From contig JBBDRB010000105.1 in the NCBI GenBank assembly GCA_040905685.1, positions 62,001-126,000 of the forward strand: a DNA stretch of 64,000 nt, read 5' to 3'. Of the stretch, positions 52,823 through 62,736 are shown piece by piece; position 1 is the stretch's first letter, and each line of letters starts with the position of its first letter. The DNA is from JBBDMU01 sp040905685. GTDB lineage: Bacteria > Bacteroidota > Rhodothermia > Balneolales > Natronogracilivirgulaceae. Under the pieces are notes generated by a model, which was not told the origin of the DNA, searched no databases, and saw nothing but the letters and a program-made list of their open reading frames with translations. Both the position numbers and the translations under genes were made by a program.

Positions 52823-55462
52823 TTACTGTTTCTGACCGACCATCTCTTCTTCCATGCTGTCTTTTTCCAGCATACGGTAGACAAGGCTGATCACTTCCTG
52901 AACTTCTGCACACAGGACGGTGATGAACGAGCCGGGTTCGGCATTTTGTATGGCATAGGTTACGGCATCCGTTTCGGGGGATATGATCTTAACGGGCTTC
53001 AGGGGACTTGTTTGCCTGATGCCCTGCAGGATTAAGGCTGAAATTTCATCCCGGGTCCGGCCCCGCAGGTCGTTATCATGTTTTATGATAATCTCATCGA
53101 ATATATTTCCTGCACACCTGCCCAGGTTGATGATATCCACATCCCGCCTGTCTCCAACAGCGGTAATGATCCCGCATTGTTTGGTCGCCTGAACGGATCC
53201 CAAATAATCTCCCAATGCATTTAGTGCGGAGGGATTATGAGCATAATCGACTAAAAGCCTGAAATTCCGGAACTGAAACAGATTCATACGTCCGGGAATG
53301 CTTCTGGTGGTGGGGGAGAAGGTCTGCAGTCCGCTTATGATGTCATCCACGGGGATATCCTGGATATAGGCGGCCAGAACAGCCGCAAGAATATTTTGGA
53401 CGTTAAACCGTGCTTTTCCCCCAAAGGTTATAGGGATTCCGGTCATCCGGGTCATGGTTACCGCCCTGTTTCCATCCTGCAGGATGATATCTTCCCCGAC
53501 CAGACAGGCTGTGAGTCCGCCGGTCCTGTTATGATGGCTGATCCGGGAGTTATTGCCGCTCAGGCTGAACAGGGCGATGCCGCATGTAAGGTCCTCACCC
53601 ATGGCATAGACCCGGTCATCGTCTGCATTGAGCACGGCATAACCATCCGGCCGGATGCTTTTGGGTATCACGCTCTTCAACTGCGTCAGCTGGTCCAGGT
53701 TGTGGATGTCGTTTAAACCAATATGGTCTTCGTTTACATTGGTTACAACGCCGACATCGCAGGCCGAAAATCCTAATCCGGCCCGCAGGATGCCGCCCCG
53801 GGCACATTCCAGAACCGCAAAGTCAACGCCGGGTTCCCTGAGTACGATCCCGGCGCTTTCCGGACCGGTACAGTCCCCTTCGTCTATCAATTCACCGTTG
53901 ATATAGATCCCGTCGGAGGTGGTTAATCCGGTATAATGACCCGAATGCGCTGCAATATGATTTAACAATCGGGATGTGGTGGTTTTTCCATTGGTCCCGG
54001 TAATGGCGGTGATGGGTATGCGACCATTTTTATCACCGGGATACAGCATATCAATAATGGGTTTTGCCACATTCCTCGGACGTCCCCGGACAGGCAACAG
54101 GTGCATCCGGAGTCCGGGTTCAGCATTTACTTCCAGGACAACTCCACCGTTGTCACGGACCGGAATGGCAAGAGAGTCGGCCATGAGATCGATGCCGCAA
54201 ATATCCAGCCCGATGATCCGGGCCACCCGTTCGGCAAGAGCGACGTTGTAGGGATGTACGGAATCGGTAATGTCGATGCCGGTGCCTCCGGTACTCAGGT
54301 TTGCTGTGGCCTTGAGGAAGACCGTTTCATTTTTATTCGGGATTGAATTAAGGCTGTACCCGTTTTTATTCAGCAGGAAACGGGTGGATTCATCTACCGT
54401 TATTTTGGTCAGTTCCCTTTCATGTCCGCATCCTCTGTCAGGCTCTGAATTTTTTTTATCGATTAGCTCCCCGATGGTAGAGCGGCCGTTACCGGTCACC
54501 GAGGCCGGGATTCTTGTGCAGGCGGCCACAAACTTGTAATCGACGACAAGCATACGGAAATCACTGCCTTTGACAAGCTTCTCCACTATGACTTTTCCGG
54601 AAAATTTCCGGGCCCTGTGATAAGCACCGGGCAATTCTTCCCTGCAGGTCAGGTTAATGGACGTGCCACGCCCGTGATTGCCCTTCAGGGGTTTTATAAC
54701 CAGGGGATAACCTAATTCATCGGCAGCCCTGAACAGGGTTTCCTCATTATCTGCCACCCGTCCCTCCGGCATGGGTATCCGGGCATTATTCAGCATCTGT
54801 TTGGTCTGATCTTTATTGCAGGCTATATCGACACCGATGCATCCGGTAAGGCTGGTCATAGAGGATGATATCATCCTCTGGTTTTTTCCGTGTCCCAAAA
54901 GAACCAGGGAATCGTTATCTAACCGGGTGCAGGGAATGTTTCTGCTTTTTGCTTCCTGTATGATCGCTTCGGTGCTGGGTCCGGGCATGTTGCGATCCCG
55001 GAGGTCCGACAGCGTCGCGATGTCATGGTCAATGTCATATTCCCGGCCATCTATTAACGCAACGGCAATCCGGATGGCGGCTTCTCCGGCATACAGGCCT
55101 GCTTCCCGGTCCCGGTATTCATATACTACATTATATACTCCTGTTTCCGCAGTACTGCGGGTCTTGCCAAACGGGCAGTACATGCCGGCCATGATTTGAA
55201 TTTCTATGGCAATGTGTTCGATTACATGCCCAAGCCATGTGCCGTCTTTGACCCTCTGGAAAAATCCACCCTGATACCCTTCCGAGCATTTATGCTCATA
55301 CAGGGAAGGCAGAAGGGAGGTCAGTCGCTCATAAAATCCGTTAATGGTATGGGTTGGTCTGTACTCGAGCTCCTCCAGGTCGAGTTTCATCACCACAAGG
55401 TGGTGTCTCCGGGCAGACCAGTAATTGGGTCCGCTCAGTACTTTATATTCCCTGAGCCGCAT
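52823..55462 (-). CDS. cphA: Cyanophycin synthetase CphA
   Basis: 879 residues that polymerise aspartate and arginine into cyanophycin, a nitrogen store. The N-terminal domain covers about 1-160, an ATP-grasp part about 200-470 (YPLVIKPLKGNHGRGTSIN), and the C-terminal Mur-ligase-like part has the P-loop ITGTNGKTTTSRLL. All three parts and the typical length are present. No cyanophycinase (cphB) or isoaspartyl dipeptidase lies next to it in this window. Confidence 0.94.
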   Translation of the reverse strand: MRLREYKVLSGPNYWSARRHHLVVMKLDLEELEYRPTHTINGFYERLTSLLPSLYEHKCSEGYQGGFFQRVKDGTWLGHVIEHIAIEIQIMAGMYCPFGKTRSTAETGVYNVVYEYRDREAGLYAGEAAIRIAVALIDGREYDIDHDIATLSDLRDRNMPGPSTEAIIQEAKSRNIPCTRLDNDSLVLLGHGKNQRMISSSMTSLTGCIGVDIACNKDQTKQMLNNARIPMPEGRVADNEETLFRAADELGYPLVIKPLKGNHGRGTSINLTCREELPGAYHRARKFSGKVIVEKLVKGSDFRMLVVDYKFVAACTRIPASVTGNGRSTIGELIDKKNSEPDRGCGHERELTKITVDESTRFLLNKNGYSLNSIPNKNETVFLKATANLSTGGTGIDITDSVHPYNVALAERVARIIGLDICGIDLMADSLAIPVRDNGGVVLEVNAEPGLRMHLLPVRGRPRNVAKPIIDMLYPGDKNGRIPITAITGTNGKTTTSRLLNHIAAHSGHYTGLTTSDGIYINGELIDEGDCTGPESAGIVLREPGVDFAVLECARGGILRAGLGFSACDVGVVTNVNEDHIGLNDIHNLDQLTQLKSVIPKSIRPDGYAVLNADDDRVYAMGEDLTCGIALFSLSGNNSRISHHNRTGGLTACLVGEDIILQDGNRAVTMTRMTGIPITFGGKARFNVQNILAAVLAAYIQDIPVDDIISGLQTFSPTTRSIPGRMNLFQFRNFRLLVDYAHNPSALNALGDYLGSVQATKQCGIITAVGDRRDVDIINLGRCAGNIFDEIIIKHDNDLRGRTRDEISALILQGIRQTSPLKPVKIISPETDAVTYAIQNAEPGSFITVLCAEVQEVISLVYRMLEKDSMEEEMVGQKQ

Positions 55463-55632
55463 AAGATGCTATTTACTGTATATTTGAAGAGGTTATACAG
55501 GTTTTGTTATTAAATAATTATAATAGTATTAACGATAAGAATGTATTTTTTATATAAAACTAAAACAGGTGTTAACTGGATTTATTTTATACAATATTAT
55601 TGTGTAAAACGTTTGCAAAATTATCATGCATG

Positions 55633-55676
55633 CCCTTCATAATAAAAAAATAATCATATTTATTATGTATGAAGGG
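55633..55676. repeat. Imperfect palindrome downstream of menB
   Basis: CCCTTCATAATAAA at 55633-55646 faces TTTATTATGTATGAAGGG at 55659-55676, with a small bulge and an A/T-rich loop. It lies just after the menB stop on the minus strand and may act as a terminator or mRNA 3' end, though no U-run follows. Confidence 0.4.
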
Positions 55677-55693
55677 GCCGCCGTAACGGACGT

Positions 55694-56506
55694 TTAAGGC
55701 AACCAGGGAAACTTCTTAAAATCCGGTTCCCTTTTTTCCAGATAGGCATTCTTGCCTTCCTGACCTTCTTCGCTCATATAGTAAAGCATGGTGGCATTTC
55801 CTGCCAGCTCCTGCAACCCGGCCTGGCCATCGACATCGGCATTGAAGGCTGACTTCAGGCATCGTATGGCGATGGGACTTTTATCCAGGATTTCATTAGC
55901 CCACCTGACACCTTCTTTTTCCAGCTCTTCCAAAGGCACAACGGCATTGACCAGCCCCATATCCATGGCTTCCCGGGCGTTGTATTGCCTGCACAAATAC
56001 CAGATCTCACGCGCTTTTTTCTGGCCCACGTGACGGGCAAGGTAGGATGCCCCAAAACCGCCGTCGAAGCTGCCTACCTTCGGACCCGTTTGTCCGAATA
56101 TGGCATTTTCGGCGGCGATCGTCAGATCGCAAACTACATGCAGGACATGACCGCCGCCAATGGCGTAACCGGCTACAAGGGCTATTACGGGTTTTGGCAT
56201 GCTGCGAATGAGACGCTGCAATTCCAGAACGTTTAAACGCGGTATCCCGTCTTCGCCCAGGTAACCCGCTGTTCCGCGGATACGCTGGTCGCCACCCGAA
56301 CAGAAAGCATACTTACCGTCTTTCGCCGGCCCCTCGCCGGTTAGTAAAACCACGCCTACACTGGTATCTTCACGGGCATCGAGGAAAGCCTCATACATTT
56401 CAAACAAGGTTTTGGGCCGGAATGCATTCCTGACTTCCGGACGATTAAATGCGATCCTGGCGATGCCATTGGTTTTGTTATAGGTGATGTCTTCGAATTT
56501 TTTCAT
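55694..56506 (-). CDS. menB: 1,4-dihydroxy-2-naphthoyl-CoA synthase MenB
   Basis: A 270-residue crotonase-fold enzyme that closes the naphthoate ring in menaquinone synthesis. Family marks: CSGGDQRIRG, YAIGGGHVLHVVCDLTIA, GQTGPKVGSFDGGFGASYLAR, typical of MenB rather than general enoyl-CoA hydratases. Last gene of the men operon (menF-menD-menH-menB). Confidence 0.96.
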   Translation of the reverse strand: MKKFEDITYNKTNGIARIAFNRPEVRNAFRPKTLFEMYEAFLDAREDTSVGVVLLTGEGPAKDGKYAFCSGGDQRIRGTAGYLGEDGIPRLNVLELQRLIRSMPKPVIALVAGYAIGGGHVLHVVCDLTIAAENAIFGQTGPKVGSFDGGFGASYLARHVGQKKAREIWYLCRQYNAREAMDMGLVNAVVPLEELEKEGVRWANEILDKSPIAIRCLKSAFNADVDGQAGLQELAGNATMLYYMSEEGQEGKNAYLEKREPDFKKFPWLP

Positions 56507-56546
56507 ATGGATAAAATCGGCTTTTTCGTTTGGTTATTTTAGTATG

Positions 56547-57377
56547 TTAATCTGGCTGATCGACCAGCTTCAAGATGAATTCCCTGATGGCAGCAAGGTA
56601 AGCTTCCGGATTGTCCAGGTGGATCCGATGCGAGGAGTCAGAAATTTCGGTATGCGTGCTGTTCGGTATCCGTTCGGACAATTTCCTCCCTTCTTCGGTA
56701 AATTTACTGTCATGATCACCGCTTAAGATAAGAGTTGGCAGCAGAATATCATCAAGGTATTCATGCAAGGCCGGCATCGCCCCGGTGCCGAATCCCAGCA
56801 GGCTGTTCTGAAGGCCGATCGAGTTTTGAGCTTGCTGAATGGCTTCCAGCTGTTGCTGAAGATCAGTTGGCATAGCAAATTTGTTCTGAAAAATGGCAGA
56901 TCGATTCCACTCATTGATGAAGCGCTCTTTATCTTCGAGTATTTGCATGGCTCGTTTCCGGTCGAGTTTCTTTCTTTTTGCCCTTTCGCCCTGATCGGGA
57001 ATCCCGGCCGTGGTGCTTTCCAGTATCAGACCTTTTAATAATTGAGGATGCCTTCGGGCAAACATCAACGCCAGCCGGCCCCCCATGCTGTATCCATGCA
57101 GGATGACCGGTGAATGGGTAAAGGAACCCAGTATCTCTTTTAAATCGGAGGTCTGTTCACCGGGGCTATAGCGTTCCGGTTCAGCCGGAGATTCGGTTTC
57201 ACCATGGCCGATCAGATCGATGAGAACGACATTGGCTATGTTTGCCAGAGCGTCGGTAAGATGGAAAAAAGATCCTGAGCTGCCCAGAAATCCATGCAGC
57301 ATGACCAGTACCGGTAAGCTGTCGCTCTTATGGTATGGCTCAATGTAGTACCGGGTGCCTCTGATGACCTTTTTCAT
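56547..57377 (-). CDS. menH: MenH, SHCHC synthase (alpha/beta hydrolase)
   Basis: 276 residues. The nucleophile Ser lies in LHGYSMGGRLAL, Asp in LSGDHDSKF and His in SDSSHRIHLDNP. MenH forms 2-succinyl-6-hydroxy-2,4-cyclohexadiene-1-carboxylate from the MenD product. Position between menD (4-base overlap) and menB supports this over a generic hydrolase. Confidence 0.9.
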   Translation of the reverse strand: MKKVIRGTRYYIEPYHKSDSLPVLVMLHGFLGSSGSFFHLTDALANIANVVLIDLIGHGETESPAEPERYSPGEQTSDLKEILGSFTHSPVILHGYSMGGRLALMFARRHPQLLKGLILESTTAGIPDQGERAKRKKLDRKRAMQILEDKERFINEWNRSAIFQNKFAMPTDLQQQLEAIQQAQNSIGLQNSLLGFGTGAMPALHEYLDDILLPTLILSGDHDSKFTEEGRKLSERIPNSTHTEISDSSHRIHLDNPEAYLAAIREFILKLVDQPD

Positions 57378-59104
57378 TCCCAGGTAGTTTGGCGTATTAG
57401 CATGGAGATTTCAGGATCCGTTATGCATTCGAGTATACTGATCCCGTTTCTTCCGGTCAAAGACGTGAAAGCCGCCGTTAGCCCCTCCCGTTTGCCAACA
57501 GACATGAACCCGATCTGATGGGCTTTTGCCAGGGCGGAAATATCGATCTGCTGTGGCGTTTCAAAGAGGCAGGTAAAACGTTCATTCTGTTCTTCAAACG
57601 GAAGCATTCTGAATATAGAGCCACCCCTGTTGTTGATAATCACTATGACCAGTGTCTGGTGACGGGCGGAAGCCTGCAGCAGGGCATTGGTATCATGAAG
57701 AAAAGCCAGGTCGCCTATAAAAAGGACGCCCTGTTTTCCATTGCCCAAACCACAGCCAATAGCTGTGGAGGTGATCCCGTCTATGCCGGCCGCTCCCCGG
57801 TTTGAGAATACCCGCTGCTCATGGCGGTCCGGCAATCCAAAAGCATCAAAATCACGAACCGGAAAAGAATTCGAAAGGGTAATATTCCAGTCCGCCGGGA
57901 TCAGGGGAACCAGATCATAATACACGTGGGGGTCGGCCAGCACATCATGGCAATCCAGATGCTTGCCAAGCGAACGGATATAACGGTCTGAATGAGCCTG
58001 CCAGTCGGTTAAATATTCGTTGCCCCGCCCCTGGAAGTCGGCATGTTCTGGCAAAGTAAGGGGAAGGCGGCTCCGGAGGTCGAGGGAGAGGCTGGAATTT
58101 TGGGGGGACTCGTTTTCAAAAAGGTGAACATGTTTGACGTCCGGACAATCATGGATCAGCAATTCGATGCCTTTGCTGACGGGTTCGTTTCCAAACCGGA
58201 TGATGACATCGGGCTTAAGGTGATCTCTGGATTCCGGTGACCGTAAAATAGCGTCATAACCTTTTATAACGACTGGTGTTGAACCAGAAGCGAAAGACGT
58301 GGATTCGCAAAGCAAAGGAGCCTTCAGTGCCATAGCCAGCCCGGTTATGATTTCCTGCCCGGGATGGAAAGCCTGCCGGGGACCGGCAATCAGGAGGGGT
58401 CGTTTTGCGGCAGCCATCAGATCAATGATCCCGGCAGGCCACGCCGCGGGCTGTCCGGAAGCGGATGGCAGGGTCTGCACTGCAGGGAGACGGCCTCCCT
58501 TAAGCTGTTTCTCAGATCTTGATCCAAGGGTTTTAAGAAATATTTCTCCGGGCTCAAGGGGTTTGCGGAAGGGAAAATTTATGTGAACCGGGCCTCCCCG
58601 GTCCATGCTGAGCTGAACTGCCTGGCAGGCCAGGTACGCAAGCCTGATCAGATCTTCATCCTGACGGACCGGTTCTCCGGCATCCTGGAATAGCAGGGGG
58701 TAGTCTCCATAAAGCTTGATTTGATCAATCGTTTGGGAGGCTCCCGTGTAGCGTTGATTCGGAGGCCGGTCACAGGTCAGGACCAAAAGGGGAATGCCGG
58801 ACTGACGTGCTTCAATGACGGACGGATAATAATTGGCAGCCGCTGTACCCGAAGTACAGACCAGGGCCGCCGGGATGCCACTTGCCCTGCCAATTCCCAA
58901 TCCGGTAAATCCTGCTGATCGTTCATCCAGGATAACGGTTTTATGAAATCCCTGATGGACATCAAATGCCAGGGCAAGGGGGGTGGATCTGGACCCCGGT
59001 GAAATAATGGCATGACGCAGACCATTGGCAAATAACTCTTCAACAAACTGATAACACCAGAATGCAGGCAGGTCTGCATCATCAATATGGAAAGTAGCGT
59101 GCAT
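57374..59104 (-). CDS. menD: MenD, SEPHCHC synthase
   Basis: A 576-residue thiamine-diphosphate enzyme that joins isochorismate and 2-oxoglutarate. Family marks: ISPGSRSTPLALAF near the N-terminus, the GxGxAxG-like TSGTAAANYYPSVIEA segment, and the C-terminal ThDP motif GDLAFLHDTNALL followed by NNRGGSIF. It overlaps menH by 4 bases. Confidence 0.96.
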   Translation of the reverse strand: MHATFHIDDADLPAFWCYQFVEELFANGLRHAIISPGSRSTPLALAFDVHQGFHKTVILDERSAGFTGLGIGRASGIPAALVCTSGTAAANYYPSVIEARQSGIPLLVLTCDRPPNQRYTGASQTIDQIKLYGDYPLLFQDAGEPVRQDEDLIRLAYLACQAVQLSMDRGGPVHINFPFRKPLEPGEIFLKTLGSRSEKQLKGGRLPAVQTLPSASGQPAAWPAGIIDLMAAAKRPLLIAGPRQAFHPGQEIITGLAMALKAPLLCESTSFASGSTPVVIKGYDAILRSPESRDHLKPDVIIRFGNEPVSKGIELLIHDCPDVKHVHLFENESPQNSSLSLDLRSRLPLTLPEHADFQGRGNEYLTDWQAHSDRYIRSLGKHLDCHDVLADPHVYYDLVPLIPADWNITLSNSFPVRDFDAFGLPDRHEQRVFSNRGAAGIDGITSTAIGCGLGNGKQGVLFIGDLAFLHDTNALLQASARHQTLVIVIINNRGGSIFRMLPFEEQNERFTCLFETPQQIDISALAKAHQIGFMSVGKREGLTAAFTSLTGRNGISILECITDPEISMLIRQTTWE

Positions 59105-59131
59105 GGGATTGGCCCCGGATGTTAATCAGGG

Positions 59132-60709
59132 TTAAACTTTAGTCCCGTTCTCAACCGCATTGAGCATGGGAATGAGCTTGAGTTTGGTTTCTTCCCATTC
59201 GGTTTGGGGATCTGAATCTTCAACAATTCCGCACCCTGCAAAAAACCGGATCGTGTTCTTCCGGATGAGTCCGCTTCGGATCGCCACAGCAAATTCGGAA
59301 CGGCCATTGGTATTCAGCCAGCCGATGGGTCCGCCGTACCACCCCCGCTCAAACTGTTCGAGCTCCTGAATATGGCCGAGCGCACTTATCTGCGGAAACC
59401 CGCCGACGGCCGGCGTAGGATGAAGTTTCTCAATCAATTCCAGTGGATCCATTTGCTCGTTCAGGGAAGCGTAAATAGGGGTGTAGAGATGCTGTACATT
59501 GGTGATCTTTTTTACGCCGGGAATTTTGGGATAATCTATTTCCGTAGTGTAGTTTTTCAGTTTGTCCTGAATGGAGTCGACTACATACTGATGTTCTTCC
59601 AGGTCTTTTTGGCTTTCCAGCAGCTGTTTTTCCAGCCGGGTATCCTGAGCCGCTGTTTTCCCCCGGGATATGCTGCCGGCAAGCCCCTCCGTACGGACGT
59701 GGCTCGATTCCATAGAAACGAGTTTCTCCGGGGTGCAACCCATGAAACAGGCTTCATTGTTAAGCTGGTAAATGAAAGATACGCAATTGGTATAGCTTTT
59801 CCTTAGCTGATGCAGGACCCTTGCCGGAATGATCTCCTTTTCCAGACGGAGATGATGCTGCCTGGCAATAACAATTTTCTCAAAGGTTTTGTCTTTGATC
59901 AGGGAAATGGCTTTCAGGACTTTTTGTTCCCAGTTCGCGTAATTGGTATTCTGGATAAAGGCCGGACGGGATGGCTTCTTTGGCCGTTCCAGGGGGCAAC
60001 CGTTGATTAGTTTTTTGGCCAGCTGTTCTTTAAAACCGATATATCGGGAGTGAAGGGTTGCTTTTATTTCCAGGGGTGATGCAGCCTTGCCGATCACGGA
60101 GGTAAGGGTGAGGATGGAAAATTTGCCGTCTTTAACCAGGGTCCACCCCGGCATCACAAAGGATGCATTGTCAAAGGCATTCCAGGCTCCGCTTAATTTA
60201 TGATCAAAGAAGGAAAACCCACCGAAGAAATGGGGTCCGCTGAGGCTATGGTTGATTTCACTGTAGCTGAATACCCTGTCCTTAAGGGTATCCAGTTTCC
60301 TGCGTATGGCGCGGAACCGGTTCTTTCCGGACGTCCTGATCATGCTCAGTTTTTCAGCTGCGGCAATAGAGAAGCCACTGTCGGGTTGCTCCCAGTAATA
60401 TTGAAAATCATCCTTACGCCCCATTAACTCCAGCACAGCCAAGGGATCAATATTATCAAATGGTATGCTCAGGGAGATGTAATGAGTGGCCGGCTCAACT
60501 AATGATTTTTCACAACTTTTTTCGATAAAAGTATTAAAATCTGAACTCTGGCAAAGGGATTCAAAATAATCGGCTTCCTTGGGGGGAAGTTGATTCCGGG
60601 AGTCTCGCATAAACAAAGGAGGCTTCTTATTTCGTATATTCAGGTAACTTACACATTTTTCAATATAAATTGAAAATTGGAAATTAGCAAAGAGAATGCG
60701 TCGGGGCAT
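59132..60709 (-). CDS. menF: Isochorismate synthase MenF
   Basis: 525 residues of the chorismate-utilising family. The motif FEKIVIARQ, MGCTPEKLVSME, the ISRGKT stretch and AVGGFPQ...FERGWYGGPIGWL mark the isochorismate-synthase branch with Mg2+-binding Glu residues. It starts the men operon (menD follows 27 bases later). The start is uncertain: ATG 60709 or ATG 60610, where the shorter form begins near the family N-terminus. Neither has a good ribosome site. Confidence 0.92.
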   Translation of the reverse strand: MPRRILFANFQFSIYIEKCVSYLNIRNKKPPLFMRDSRNQLPPKEADYFESLCQSSDFNTFIEKSCEKSLVEPATHYISLSIPFDNIDPLAVLELMGRKDDFQYYWEQPDSGFSIAAAEKLSMIRTSGKNRFRAIRRKLDTLKDRVFSYSEINHSLSGPHFFGGFSFFDHKLSGAWNAFDNASFVMPGWTLVKDGKFSILTLTSVIGKAASPLEIKATLHSRYIGFKEQLAKKLINGCPLERPKKPSRPAFIQNTNYANWEQKVLKAISLIKDKTFEKIVIARQHHLRLEKEIIPARVLHQLRKSYTNCVSFIYQLNNEACFMGCTPEKLVSMESSHVRTEGLAGSISRGKTAAQDTRLEKQLLESQKDLEEHQYVVDSIQDKLKNYTTEIDYPKIPGVKKITNVQHLYTPIYASLNEQMDPLELIEKLHPTPAVGGFPQISALGHIQELEQFERGWYGGPIGWLNTNGRSEFAVAIRSGLIRKNTIRFFAGCGIVEDSDPQTEWEETKLKLIPMLNAVENGTKV

Positions 60710-60803
60710 CCATAAGAATTATCTAATGAAACAGTTGGATTCTTTTTATTTATATTGGCATTAGTTCATCAAGAGAGATGCTGCTTAAAGCGGAGAGGAA
60801 GGT

Positions 60804-61274
60804 TTGCAAAAGACCATTCGATCATTATTCATCCTGCTGTTGGTTGCCGGATGCGGATCCAGACAGGATATGGGTGCCTTGTTAACGGCCGTGGAGCAGG
60901 GAAATCATACCTATGTCATAGCCAGACTGAACCAGGGACTGGATATCAATGCATCGGATCCCGGTGGCGTTAATCTGCTGATCATGGCTTCCAAAACCGG
61001 AGATGTCGTTCTGCTGGATTACCTGCTGTCAAATGGCGCCGATGTGAACCATCAGACCCATAAAGGGATCACCGCATTAATGATGGCGGCCAAAGAAGGC
61101 CATACGGAGATCCTGAGCCTGCTCGTGGAAAATGGAGCCGATCTGAGCCCGCTTACCAGCAACGGGTGGTCAGCAACCATACTGGCTGCCCGCTATGCCG
61201 ACCGGCAAACCCTTGACCTGCTTGAAAAATACGAAAACGCGCTGCAGCAGGCTCCGGCACTTGCCAATAACTAA
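60804..61274 (+). CDS. Ankyrin-repeat lipoprotein
   Basis: 156 residues from a TTG start with GAGAGGAAGG just before it. The signal peptide ends in LVAGC (C about 17). Three to four ankyrin repeats follow (GADVNHQTHKGITALMMAAKEGH is one). The lipid anchor places it in the envelope, where ankyrin repeats usually mediate protein binding. It stands alone, divergent from menF. Confidence 0.82.
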   Translation: MQKTIRSLFILLLVAGCGSRQDMGALLTAVEQGNHTYVIARLNQGLDINASDPGGVNLLIMASKTGDVVLLDYLLSNGADVNHQTHKGITALMMAAKEGHTEILSLLVENGADLSPLTSNGWSATILAARYADRQTLDLLEKYENALQQAPALANN

Positions 61275-61322
61275 CCTGCAGCCGTTTTCTATCCTCTTGC
61301 GGTTAACATACCCTGCAGGTTA
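61272..61322. repeat. 10-bp perfect inverted repeat at convergent gene ends
   Basis: TAACCTGCAG at 61272-61281 and CTGCAGGTTA at 61313-61322 lie at the ends of the ankyrin and TPR genes. The right arm is inside the TPR coding sequence. No T-run follows, so a terminator is not clear. Confidence 0.45.
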
Positions 61323-61975
61323 AGGGCTTGTTCGGCAGCCGGACTCCCTTCGTATTCCTCGATTATTTGGGTCAGGTAGTCCAGGGCATCCTGATTGTTG
61401 CCGGCTTCATAGGCAGCCCGGGCGGCCAACAGCAGGTTGCGGGGAGTTGTGGTATTGTTCAGATCCCACTCTGCAGCCTGGCCGAATCTGCGCGCGGCCT
61501 CTTCATATTGGCCGAGGTTGCTCAATATGACACCGTGCAGGGAGATGGGACCAACGCCTAAAATTCCTTCCGGAGGATTAAACCGCCCGATATAATCCAG
61601 CGCCCCGGCATTCTCGCCGAGGCGGACGGCGGAAACGGCAGCGTAATAGCGTGCCATGTTGGCCGCGTCGGTTCTCGAATAATCCTGAATAATTTCAGCG
61701 AACCCAGCCGTAAAGGTTTCATCATCACCATATAATGCACTTTCGTATTCACCCTGATCGAACATCCTCTCGGCATGGACCATTAATTCCTGGGCTTCGA
61801 CCTCTTTTGCCTGCCCTTGCAGGTAGAACCAAATACCGCCGCCAATAAGAAGAAGTACAGCTACGCCACCTAAAATTACCGTGGTCAGGTTCTTTTGCAT
61901 GAAGCCAACGAGACGGGCATAGGAGGTCACTAATGCATCGGATTCAAGTTGTTCTTTGGAAAATCTTTTTGCCAT
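61289..61975 (-). CDS. Membrane-anchored TPR protein (YfgM-like)
   Basis: 228 residues. One membrane helix at about 33-52 (TVILGGVAVLLLIGGGIWFYL) follows a short basic cytoplasmic N-terminus. About 170 residues of TPR-like helices form the periplasmic part, including QYEEAARRFGQAA and NQDALDYLTQII units. The topology is that of YfgM/ancillary SecYEG-TPR proteins, but the family is not certain. Confidence 0.78.
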   Translation of the reverse strand: MAKRFSKEQLESDALVTSYARLVGFMQKNLTTVILGGVAVLLLIGGGIWFYLQGQAKEVEAQELMVHAERMFDQGEYESALYGDDETFTAGFAEIIQDYSRTDAANMARYYAAVSAVRLGENAGALDYIGRFNPPEGILGVGPISLHGVILSNLGQYEEAARRFGQAAEWDLNNTTTPRNLLLAARAAYEAGNNQDALDYLTQIIEEYEGSPAAEQALNLQGMLTARG

Positions 61976-62034
61976 TACAGTGGATTGATTAATATAAAAA
62001 TGCGTGTAAAGATACTATAGTTTGATGAAAGTTG

Positions 62035-62736
62035 TTAGCCTTCTCCGGCTGATTTGTGAAGGCGGCCGTCGGTGAGTTCATGAACGAAATCAGACCGGCC
62101 GGCTATTTTATAATCGTGGGTAACCAAAACGAGAGACAGGTTTCGCTCTTCTTTCAGCATGAACAGAATATCCAGCATGGATTTTGTATTTCTGTCGTCC
62201 AGGTTGCCTGTTGGCTCATCCGCCATGATTACATCGGGGTCATTCATCAGTGACCGGGCCACGGCGACCCTTTGCTGTTCACCACCCGAAAGTTGCGACG
62301 GCCTGTGTTCCAGCCGGTCACCCAGCCCCAGCATCCGGAGTAATCCTGAGGCTTTTGCATTCAGTTCATCTTTGGTTCCCCCGGAGATAAGGCCGGGCAT
62401 AAAAACATTTTCCAGAGCCGTGAACTCCGGCAGCAGATGATGAAACTGGAAAACAAACCCAATTTTCTTGTTCCTGAAGGCGGCTAGCTCGTTTTCGCTC
62501 ATGGCATTCAGGTCGACCCCGTTAAACAGGACCTGGCCTTTTGTGGGCCGGTCCAATCCGCCCAGAATATGAAGCAAAGTACTTTTGCCTGAACCGCTTG
62601 AACCTATAATGGTGGTAACGGCCGAGTGCCGTATGCCGATATTCACATCATTGAGCACCGTAAGCGGACCCGAACCGTTATTGCCGGGATAGTCCTTGAA
62701 GATACCCGTCGCAGACAGAATATTATGCTTGCTCAC
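62035..62736 (-). CDS. lolD: Lipoprotein-releasing ABC ATPase LolD
   Basis: 233 residues: Walker A GSSGSGKSTLLH, Q-loop FQFHHLLPEFTALENV (a strong LolD/MacB mark), signature LSGGEQQRVAVAR, Walker B DVIMADEPTGNLD and H-loop VTHD. It powers transfer of lipoproteins to the outer membrane. The permease (LolC/E) is not adjacent. It overlaps ymdB by 14 bases. Confidence 0.9.
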   Translation of the reverse strand: MSKHNILSATGIFKDYPGNNGSGPLTVLNDVNIGIRHSAVTTIIGSSGSGKSTLLHILGGLDRPTKGQVLFNGVDLNAMSENELAAFRNKKIGFVFQFHHLLPEFTALENVFMPGLISGGTKDELNAKASGLLRMLGLGDRLEHRPSQLSGGEQQRVAVARSLMNDPDVIMADEPTGNLDDRNTKSMLDILFMLKEERNLSLVLVTHDYKIAGRSDFVHELTDGRLHKSAGEG

